From positions 58,238,025-58,302,024 of the forward strand of contig CP136068.1 of the NCBI GenBank assembly GCA_032622095.1: a stretch of 64,000 nucleotides of DNA. The letters are read 5' to 3'. Source of the DNA: Siphonodentalium dalli (taxonomy: Eukaryota > Mollusca > Scaphopoda > Gadilida > Siphonodentaliidae). A program made the translations under genes and the position numbers. This document shows, one piece after another, positions 55,006 to 64,000 of the stretch. Below the pieces are notes generated by a model that saw nothing but the letters and a program-made list of their open reading frames with translations, was not told the origin of the DNA and did no database searches. Positions within the stretch are counted from its first letter, which is position 1. Each line of letters opens with the position of its first letter.

Positions 55006-56850
55006 TTATTCTGTGAAGGCTAGTGCTTTCTCCAGAATTAACCACTTCTGTTGAAATTCTGTCATTTCCATGTTGAATCGCGCCAGTAACTTATCACAGT
55101 CATAACATAATCTGAGTTCATTAAAACATTCATTCAAGCTGAGTGATTTTGCGGAAAACTTTTCTTTATCAAGATATTGTTTCAACATAAATAAAAAATA
55201 ATTTATCACACTGTTTGGTTCCAATGGGATAGCTCCAAGTAGCATGGTCTTTTTCGAAACACGTAAGTTGATGCCTTTGTCAGTTCCCCATTTGATCAGT
55301 TTGTTAAAGAAAGACTGGACACATCTACAGTCCAGAATATGTGTGAAATTGTTTCATTTTCTGTTTGGCATCTTTCGCATCTATCATTTTGTCTTAGCTT
55401 TATTGTATTAAGAAATCGATTGGTCGCAAGGATTTGAGTGTTTATACGATATTGTAACCATTGCAGTTTAGTGTCAGGCGTCGTGGTGAATGGTAGCTTA
55501 AAGTGAGTGTCCCAAGAGTTGATTACACCTAGTTCTTGTTCCCATTTTTTGCATGATTTTGGGGTGGGGCAAATTGAATTGAGAATTCTGTAAAATGCTT
55601 GTCCACCTTTTCGGTCGCGTAAAATAGTTACAAAATTGTTTGGAAGAAACGGGCTAGCAATTCGTCTCAGTGGTTGGTCGATATTTCCAATATTTGTCGA
55701 GTGATCTTGGTTAAAGTAATAAAGTTTGTTCTTATATTATATGTGCTTAACATTGACTGTGGCGTGTGAATCCTTCCATCGCTCTGGATCAAATCATTGA
55801 TGAAAATTACTCCCTTTGCCCTCCATGAGTTGAAATTGATGCATCGCCCATAGAGAGTAGTTGCAGGATTATTCCATATCGTTTTCGACAAGACATTTTG
55901 ATTTTTAGAGTTCAGTCTTAAATACTCAAACCATGATGAAAATACATCGTTCCAAAATGGATTTGACAGCACGCTTAAGTGTTGTAATAGATATTTTCTG
56001 TCATAAGTGAGGTACAGGGGATCATCTAGAATAGGAAGATCCGAGATGAGAGGTGCCAATTTGCAATTTTTGATAATGAGGCGTCGTATCCAAGTGATTT
56101 TAATTGATGAATTGAATGTCTCCACATTAATCATTTTCAAGCCACCATCTGATATGTTACTGCATATCTGTTGTCGACTGACTCGTTCTCTTTTTGAATT
56201 CCATAAGAAGTTATAGAACAATGTGTTTAAATTTTTATAAAATTTGCGGTGCGGATTTGGAAGAGTTAGAAATAGATGTGTCAATTTGGGGAGAATTATT
56301 GTCTTGATGACTATTAATCTACCAATTGGCGTGAGCAACCAGTGTTTCCATGATGTGATTGTCTTTCTTATTACGTCCATTTTATCATCATAATTTTTTT
56401 TACATTTTTGGCAAGTCAATATTAAAATGGATCCCTAGAAAGGTAAATTGTTCAGTTACTGTAATACTTAAATCGCGAATGAAGTCTGGTCTATCGTAAT
56501 TGAGGGGCCCTACCCACGCTGCCTGACATTTCTCTTGGTTAATTTTTAAACCAGATATCCGGGCAAAAACATCAAGCATAGAATATGCTTCGTGTACACT
56601 TCTTTCTGAGCCATCGAGAATAAGCGTTGTATCGTCCATGTATTGTGTGATCTTATATTCTGAGCTGCCGAGATGTATACCATTTATATTCACATTCTGT
56701 CTCACAATAGTGCTAGTATTTCTGCACACAGAAAAATAGAAGGCGATATTGGGTCACCTTGTCGACAGCCTCTTGATAGCTTAAAATTTTGTGAAATGTG
56801 TCCATTTAAAAGTACAGAACAGTTCGAGTTTCTATAGAGGATTGAAATCC
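55006..56850 (-). pseudogene. LINE 2 ORF2, RT motifs B-C to C-terminus (decayed L1-like)
   Basis: Minus strand from 56850: YRNSNCSVLLNGHI, then RGCRQGDPISP (motif B), then YKITQYMDDTTLILDG (motif C with the less usual Y-M-D-D), then ISGLKINQEKCQAAWVG. A frame change at about 56,405 leads into a 250-residue frame with PIGRLIVIKTIILPKLTHLF and RVSRQQICSNISDGGLKMI, the region after the RT. After another frame change near 55,667 the C-terminus follows, ending ILEKALAFTE at 55006. At least two or three frame changes make it inactive. Confidence 0.85.
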
Positions 56851-59775
56851 ATTTTGGTCTCAGGTGGAGCTATAGTCATCACTCCTCGTCCGTCCATCCG
56901 TCAACAATTCTTTAAACCTCTTCTTCTTCAGAACCATAAGACCAAATGGGTTCATATTTGGTGTGGATGTTCCCTAGGTGACTCACATTCAGATTTGTTC
57001 AAATGAGGTCACCAGGTCAAATAGTTGCGACAGCAGGGCCATAACTCTATTCCTCCATAGTAATTCTTAGAATGACTTCTTCTCAATCAAATAGGGGCAG
57101 AGCCAGGGACACAACTCTTAAATTTTTTTTTTTTTAGATTTAACTCCTTGTTCAATTTAAAAAAAAAAAAAAAAAAAATTAATTTGTTTTATTTTAATTG
57201 AGATTAATTTCCTGCTCAATTTAAAAAATAAATAACACCATTATAACATCCACCAGGGTGACTCAACCAAATTTGGTTTAAATCAGTCTGAAATCAAGAA
57301 CATGCAAACAGCTAGCAGATACTAGTAAGTAATGCTTTATTCTCAGCCAGTATAAATGGTGCATGAGAAAACGTATATACACTATATACAAATTAGAACT
57401 TTCCAGGGTTTGTTCCGAATATTGGAACGTATTGTAATTACAAGTATACATAGATAAATTACAATGCAGACAATAATCAGTTACGATCCGGAATAGAAAA
57501 ATCAAATTTCGACAGACCAATCGAAAGATTCTAATCGAACCAAAAAAAGAAATTACATGAGGTATACATCATGATCAATATATAGTGCTGTTTTGTCATT
57601 ATTTTTGAAACCAAGATGTTATGAATAACGATTTACCAATATCACGCACATGATTATTATCTGTAATGAAATTGAGTTATATAATATATATATACACACT
57701 TGCATATACACACATACATATATATACCACACACATACATGCATATCATCACATACATATAAACACACATGCATACATACACATACTCATACATATATAT
57801 CAATATACATGTGTATACATGTACATAGATACACGCATACACATATATTGGCACATTCGTTATTCCTTATGAAACTTGCTCGTCTAAAACCATAAAAATA
57901 GCAACATAATATGCATGGTTGTACTATGAATGAATAAAATACGACGTGATTTTCACATATATGTATGTCTGTATGTTCACACATACAGAAGCAGACACAT
58001 ATACACACCACGCTCGCCAAATATTTGAATAGTTATTTAAATTGCTTCAATCCGATTTTTATAAAGTTTGAAAGTTTTTTGAGCTTCATTGTTTCAGAAG
58101 AATTTAATAAACCATAAAAAGACTCTCGCGATGGATTTTTCCAGATCGATTCGTCAATATATTTATCCGGCATTCACGTAATTTTGGACAAACTATTACA
58201 AAATGATATTCATCGCACATGGTGGCGCCACATAACTGACAGGAGCCAATTGTTGACATCCCTTTCTTTTGGTTCTTAGATTTTGCCCACTTCATAGTCT
58301 CAACGCCTAATCTATGATTTGAGGTACGAATTCTCTGTAGTGAGATAATTGAATTAAAAGGACATTCAACATAAAAATGACTAAGTGAAGGACATTTTTT
58401 CAAGTTACGATAGAATTCTCCTCGTGACGATTGAGATACTTCACTATTCCACTGAATGAAAAAATTGTCTAGTAGTTTTTTGTGCATACATTGAAGTTTA
58501 GACTTTGAAACGGGTAACTGTGTTTTCCAGTTATCTTCACAATCCGCACGCACAAAAATGTCTTCCATGTGATCAAGGTATCGTATTCTTTTGCCATCGC
58601 CTTTCATAGCTCTATGAGATATGAGGAAGGTGTCTGCAATCACAGAATGTTTACTTAACACCATATAGAAGTCACATTGATTATAAAGTAATAAATGAAA
58701 TGCAGTGTTAACAAGATCTGATTGGAATGACAGCTCCTTTGGCATAGTTAGGGACCTAACTCTTTCCATCCATAGTTATTCTTAAAACATCTTCTCAAGA
58801 ATCATTGGGGCTATTTAGCTTATAATTGGTATGGAAGGTCCTTGGGTGACAGGGATAGAGATGTGTTAAAATGAGGTCACCTGGGCAAATAAGGGTGGAG
58901 CCAGTGACATAACTTGTCCATCTATTGTTAAAATTCTTAAAATGTCTTCCTATCAAGAACCATCAGGCCTATTCAGCTTATATTTGGAATGGGTGACAAG
59001 GATTCAGATTTGATTCAGAATTGGATCACTGGGTCAAATAGGGTCAGAGCCACGGACATAATTCTTTCCCTCATAATTTATTTTTAAAACATCTTCTCAA
59101 GAACTATTTGGCATATTTAGCATACATTTTGGTATAGAGAGTCCTTGGGTGACTGGGATTCAGATCTGTTGAAATGGGTTCACCAGGTCAAATAGGGGTG
59201 CGACCAGGGACATAACTCTTCCCCCATAGTAATTCTTAAAATGGCTCCTCCCCAAGAGCCATCAGTCCTATTTAGCTTATATGTCGTAACTAGTATGGAG
59301 GGTCCTTGTGTTACTTGGGACTGGGTTACACGATTTGTTAAAATGGATTTGACCAATCTAGAAATGGCATTTTGTGTATATTGCCTATGGAGAGTCAGGA
59401 TAAAAATTTGTTTGTATGGAGTCCACCATTAAAAAATGGGGGCATGTCAGGTTGTAACTTTGCCACAGTTAAGAAAGCTTGAGGTATCAGTTGTAAAATT
59501 CCAACATGTGCAAAGGAATTTTACGAACTTTGAAGTGTGCTTGCTTCAGTTGGGAGGGAGCAGACTATGGACTATGTGGGGTGGGGGGATCTGGACCATA
59601 TTTCAAGGTGGACACCCCACTGCTCAACAGAGACCCTCTAGGCTACGTCCCTCTTTAGGACTACTTGTTTTAAGTGAATTTGACAAGTAATAACTCTTAT
59701 GGTCTTCCGAGTCCCAGTATTCTCAGTCTTTACAGTCTGGTGAGCGTCTCCACAGTCATTGACTGTCTTGTTTCA
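56851..59775 (+). mobile_element. HINE/pearl-like element splitting LINE 2 ORF2
   Basis: The LINE 2 reading path breaks at KWISILYRN (56,852) and resumes at FFNFG (about 59,778). The insert starts with GGTGGAGCTATAGTCATCAC and CGTCCGTCCATCCGTC and carries core units of about 170 bp with GGGCCATAACTCT or relatives (57036, 58,910, 59,207) and GACTGGGATTCAGATCTGTT. It ends with CGTCTCCAC and a CAGTCattGACTG hairpin (59753-59765) about ten bases before the end. An independent LINE fragment interrupts it. Poly-T and poly-A tracts lie at 57.12-57.18 kb. Confidence 0.6.
57300..58769 (-). pseudogene. 5'-truncated non-LTR retrotransposon (ORF2 C-terminus) inside the HINE
   Basis: A 221-residue frame (58104-58769) with no RT core but a recognisable tail: LQRIRTSNHRLGVETMKWA, then CQLCGATMCDEYHFVIVCP, a C-x2-C...H-x4-C zinc knuckle typical after the RT in a group of invertebrate LINEs. 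No upstream coding sequence remains, as expected for 5' truncation. The 3' UTR contains a CA/TA microsatellite (57,690-57,850) and AATAAA on the minus strand near 57,337. The 3' boundary is approximate. Confidence 0.6.
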
Positions 59776-61608
59776 TGTCCACTCCAAAATTGAAAAAGTC
59801 TAAACATCTTTCTAAAAATCGCCATGATACAGAATCAAAGGCCTTTTCAAAGTCTACGAGGAGTAGGAGTCCCGGTATTTTGCGTTCATTACATTTGTGA
59901 ATAAGATCGTAAATTAGTCCAGTATTATCTCCGATGTATCGCCCAGCTAAGAATCCGGTCTGATCATTTTCAATGAGGGTGAGGCAGTACTTTTTTCAGT
60001 CGTTCACCTACACACGCTGACGCAAGTTTGTATGATGTATTCACTAAAGATATTGGCCTCCAATTTTTCAATAGTTATCTATTTTTATCATTTTTTGGAA
60101 TCAGTGTGATGATTCCTTGTTTCTGAGTAATAGAAAGTTCTCCGCAAGAAAAATAAGTATTTAGGGATTCGACTAATGAAGGACCTATGTCTGACCAGAA
60201 TAATTGTAAAATTCATATGTATATCCTGTAGGGCCTGGGCATTTTCCGTTTTTTGTATTTTTGAGAACGTATGTTAGTTCCTCTAATGTGATTGGGCCTT
60301 CGATATTTTTGGCCTGAGTATCGGACAAATGTGGATGATTTCCGTTACAAAACTGTTTCAGATTTATTTCTTCAGTTGGCTTCTCTGAGTAAAGATTCGC
60401 ATAGCAATTACGAGTATGGGTCATGATGGCATTTTGATCTGTTAGTACCGTATGTTTCCATCAGACTGGTAAAAAAAATTTATATGAAGTTCCGTTTTTC
60501 TTAATTCAAAAAATATTTAGTTGGCTTTTCCCCTTCCTCGATCCATCTGGCACGAGATCTAATCATTGCACCACGTATTTGTTTTTGGCGATTTTCGCGA
60601 AGTTCAGATTCAATGTTTTCAAGCTCATTCATAAGATTATGTTTGTTTCGTTGTTTGTAGAAGGAGAATCAATATCTGTTATTAACTTTTCTTTCCTTGC
60701 GTTTAAAGTATTTTCGTTTTGGATGATCTGGCGTTTTTGTTTTGATGAAAACTGGATTATAGCCCCCCCTTATATCCAAAAGAACAGCATCTAGAAATAA
60801 TTTCTTGTTTATCGTTGTATCGAATTTTTTATATTTGTAGCGGACTTTATTTTCTTCGATAATGTTTTTAACTATATTTGAGTATTCTTTACTTTGGAGG
60901 AGGGAGTTATTAAATTTCCAGAAGCCTCTATATACCTGTTTTTATTTCACTAATGTCTACCGCCATCGAAATAAAAGAGTGTTCTGATCTATAACTCGGC
61001 AGAATTATAGGCCCTGCTCCAGTTAGGCTTAGCATATCAGAAGAAATCATAAAATAATCGAGTCGTACCATTTTTATTGGGAGATTTTCTCCTCCATGTA
61101 TATTGTTTTTCTTCTGGAATATTTATGCGCCATACGTCTACTAATTCAAGGCTGTCGACAATTTTCGCCACCGCTTTCTTTGCATTGGGATTATTTTGCT
61201 GTACATAATTGTATGTGTCCAGTGTCTGATCTTGAATAAGGTTCCAGTCACCACACATTATTATTTGAGTATTTCCTACTTCTTTTAGAAGTGTATCAAA
61301 TTTAGTAAAAAATCTGGACTATCTGAATTCGGGCCATACAAGTTCACTAGGCTTATTCTGAGTTTTTCTATTGTGATGTCCGCTATAATAAAGTTACCAT
61401 TTGGGTCTCGCATTATGTTGTGAATATTCATTTCATCATTCTTGAACAGGATAGCCACACCTCGGGCTTGAGAAGTGTACGACACCATAATTACTTTGTA
61501 TCCCCATTCTGACTCATCTAGTTTACGAATATGTTGGAACAGGTCTCTGCGTTTCTCTACTTGATTTAAACCTCGGCAGTTCATGGATATAATCTTGATC
61601 TTAGACAT
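59776..61608 (-). pseudogene. LINE 2 ORF2, endonuclease to RT motif A (decayed)
   Basis: Starts MSKIKIISMNCRGLNQVEKR at 61608. About twenty residues that should contain the catalytic Gln-Asp/Glu segment are deleted between FQHIRK and LDESEWGYK. RGVAILF, LVNLYGPNSDSPDF, IIMCGDWNLI (catalytic Asp-Trp-Asn), YTWRR and RSEHSFIS follow in more than one frame. Then come RARWIEEGEKP- and KNGKCPGPTGYTYEFY-like segments and, at 59.79-59.85 kb, LLVDFEKAFDSVSW (RT motif A). Several frame changes and the HINE insertion make it inactive. Same group as LINE 1 but clearly diverged. Confidence 0.8.
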
Positions 61609-61650
61609 GATAATCAGAAACATACGACAGCACAACACACCGACTTCCAA

Positions 61651-63059
61651 GTTTGTTAGTATGAATTACCAAACTTATGAAAAATATATACTCGAGTACA
61701 CCTAGTATATTTAGAAGTATTTGATGTATATTGCCGCAAGCATCACTCACTCATGGAATTTCGGGGGTGGGGGGGTATAACAAAAACACATATAACAAAT
61801 ACAAGAAATAACATCAATAAAGGTTCTGGCTACTGACTAGCCTGATACATGGAGATCTTTAATCACCCTGAAAAAAAAAACCACATGACCAAAAAACAAA
61901 AACAAAAACATAAACCAGAAACCAAAAAAATTCAAATCAATAATAATTAAGAGTTTTGGCTGCAAAAAAAGAGAGTATTTGCTAAGCTGACAATAAAAAA
62001 GAAATTTGAATATGTTCAAGTTTTTTTGACTTAAACAAGCTTATTCAAGATTAAAATGAGATCAAAAGCTCTATATATAATGAGCTCGCTCAACATCGAC
62101 CATATTTTACATTCTATAAGATGATATATTTTAAATATATTTATAAGTGAATATATACGTAATTAGACAAACTAGGTAATAATATATGAGATCAACATAC
62201 TATATTCTAAATCAGCAGATCGTGCTGCATGGGCACGAACATGTTTATACATTTGAGAGGGGGCTCTATAATTCGGTTACCTGGATTGATACCGTTACTG
62301 TTAGTATAAAAATAGATTATATGTCGTCACAGCCGATCGATATTTTGCACATTCCGATCTAGATTGGTCCGTGCGATCTCATAAGATAATTATCATGACG
62401 AGCATGAAAGTGGGTCATCTCGATTGGGTAATCATAATACGCGCAGGTCTTTTTGGAAAGGAGAACAGTTTGTTAATATTGTACACACTTGGTTTCAGTG
62501 GTACCGTGTGTTATATTTCGGAGAGGCTGGATTAACTTTTCTGAATTTAACGTCACATAACATTCCAGGAAAATTCTCGGATTTATTGGGGAAATAGTCT
62601 TTAGTACGGCATGATAGTAGATGTGTTCATTTTTGGAATTGTAAGGTAAGTGTTCATGAACGAGTTAATTTGGTAGGAGTAGGACAGTGGTCGGCCGGGC
62701 TCATATTTGGGGGGGGGTGTCAAAGCATTAAAACATTGCTATAACAATATTGTCTACTGATAGAGGGGTTTTGTGGTTAGTCAGAATCGATATACATTGG
62801 GGTGGAGCGGAACCATAAATTCAGTTTTATTTTGCTGAAGAATATCAACAATATTTTCTCATAGAATTGAATCTCGTCAACAGGTCATGCTTATCGGTCA
62901 CTTTACTCTTTTCAGGGCGTTTGAATTAAAAGGGCTTAGTATGGTGGAGAGATATTTAAATTATCTAAATACATTTTCTTGTGGATTTAATATATAAAAA
63001 GGACAATGTTTGGGTTGGTGGGAATATTAAAGTTTGGGTATTTCAGAATATGATAGTAT
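61651..63059. other. No gene seen within LINE 2 inter-ORF region
   Basis: LINE 1 has 0.69 kb between ORF1 and ORF2; here there is 1.86 kb, of which 0.33 kb is a Helitron. The remaining 1.4 kb shows no recognisable ends and may include another unrecognised insertion. Confidence 0.3.
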
Positions 63060-63394
63060 GTATGTCATTGATACAAATCTACGATTCTCGACCGATCGGG
63101 ACGAAACTTGGTACGTGTGTGTAGTTTGACCAGGCGGTCGTCAACGTCGTATTGGCGAGCCCGTGCGGCACCCGCTTCGCGCATGCGCAGACGAGATCTC
63201 GGAAACAGGTGGAGCTATCGACTTGAAATTTTCTATGTGAATGTATCTTGCCCCGGATACAAATTTTATCGGGTCGCCGAGCCCGTGCGACGCCAGCTTC
63301 GCGCATGCGCAGACCAGATCTCGGAAACAGGTAGAGCTATCGACTTGAAATTTGGTTTTTGAATAGCCCGGACAACGTCGGGCTCATCGGCTAG
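63060..63394 (+). mobile_element. Helitron family A copy with complete 3' end
   Basis: Contains the CGATTCTCGACCGATCGGGA block, one complete and one partial 122-bp unit and the 3' hairpin, ending CATCGGCTAG at 63394 followed by host T (A|T insertion). The 5' TC end is missing or diverged. Confidence 0.65.
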
Positions 63395-63467
63395 TTAGAT
63401 TATATAAGGATTGGGTTTGTGTAAACAACAAAAACATATATACAATCAAAGTGTTCAGGAAGGATGC

Positions 63468-64000
63468 TTAAGATCCAACAATAGCATCAAGCTCAGCCCC
63501 TGTTCTGAACTTTTCTATGTTCCCATTTCTTTTTTTCACAAACATTTTACCATTTGACATCCACGAATTTGTGATGCAGTCTATCTTGTAGGCTCGTTTC
63601 AATAGCTCGGAATTTGTCTCTGTGCCATTCTCAACTATGGTAATTCCTGAATTTTTCAGTAATTTTCTAGTTGCTATCACATCCAACTTTGCCCATCTAT
63701 TACTGAATTTCACAATGAGAGATCTATGTCTTGGGCGAATTCTTCTATGGTCCTGCTCTGATTGGGTTTCTTCATTGGTGTTTAGATTCTGATTATTATA
63801 AATAAGTAAATTTCGGATTTCCCTATGTTTAATCCCATTTTATTGTTGAAGAGTGTTAAGGCTGAATTTAAACTTTGGTTCTGATTTTCATTAACCCCTT
63901 GTACTTCTGGCAGACCGAATATCCTCACACTGTCCTTCCTTTCATATTGTTCGAGATTGTTTATTGTGTTTTCAAGCTCCTTTTTTTCTTCATCCACTTT
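63468..64000 (-). pseudogene. LINE 2 ORF1 (runs off the window)
   Basis: From the window edge on minus: KKELENTINNLEQYERKDSV (end of a coiled coil), RIFGLPEVQG opening an RRM-like domain, then a frame change near 63,815. Continuing in the next frame: HRRIRPRHRSLIVKFSNRWA, RKLLKNSGITIVENGTETNS and the C-terminal domain to the stop at 63468. The order matches LINE 1 ORF1, and the position upstream of LINE 2 ORF2 fits. Confidence 0.75.

Noticed and set aside
57650-57895. Tyr/His/Ile-rich frames
   Set aside because: They translate a CA/TA microsatellite.

Overview
This window looks like AT-rich nuclear DNA from a marine invertebrate, most likely a mollusc or another lophotrochozoan. That placement is inference: it rests on an intron-containing animal-type gene, full-length and broken non-LTR retrotransposons, Helitrons, and many minisatellite-core elements of the kind first described as 'pearl' elements in bivalves. 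There are no bacterial-style operons, no CRISPR array and no rRNA. Almost all of the long open frames are either pieces of mobile elements or accidental frames through tandem repeats.

Layout. 0-2 kb: the C-terminal tail of a Ty3/gypsy-like Pol, a polypurine tract and the start of a 3' LTR. 2.6-3.7 kb: two Helitron units joined head to tail. 3.7-11.4 kb: mostly featureless apart from a foldback element at 4.2-4.6 kb. 11.37-12.17 kb: an unusual element built almost wholly of GATATC-centred palindromes. 13-15.7 kb: a GC-richer, gag/ORF1-like retroelement with a covarying hairpin. 16.3-16.7 kb: the N-terminus of a CR1-like LINE carrying a 2A peptide. 17.4-20.2 kb: a concatemer of five Helitron-type units, the first packed with nuclear-receptor-type half sites. 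20.2-25.9 kb: mostly unassigned, with inverted repeats. 26-26.8 kb: a MITE with a 9-bp target duplication nested in another inverted-repeat element. 26.86-30.3 kb: a second Helitron concatemer, with an internal 282-bp satellite. 30.64-40.16 kb: one L1/Tx1-like LINE on the minus strand with a 15-bp target duplication; three later insertions (two hAT-type, one Helentron/HINE-type) split its ORF2, and the HINE itself appears to carry a MITE. 40.3-48.6 kb: further MITEs, HINE-type elements and a long-TIR element.

48.9-51.9 kb: the only host gene I can name, the 5' part of an EI24/PIG8 homologue on the plus strand. It has two exons with matching splice sites and intron phase, and a 255-bp nested-palindrome MITE lies 19 bp upstream of the first exon's splice acceptor. 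The remaining exons were not found and may lie beyond the window. From 53.3 to 64 kb there is a HINE and then a second, decayed L1-like LINE (minus strand), itself split by a HINE that contains another LINE fragment.

The genes do not form a pathway. What is coherent is the element ecology: at least five minisatellite-core families share a hairpin 5' end, CCGTCC tracts and an AGAGTTATGGCCC-like core motif; Helitrons sit end to start rather than at separate A|T sites; and several elements are strongly palindromic. Boundaries backed by target duplications, or by restoration of an interrupted reading frame, are firm. Family names and host identity are inference made without database searches.
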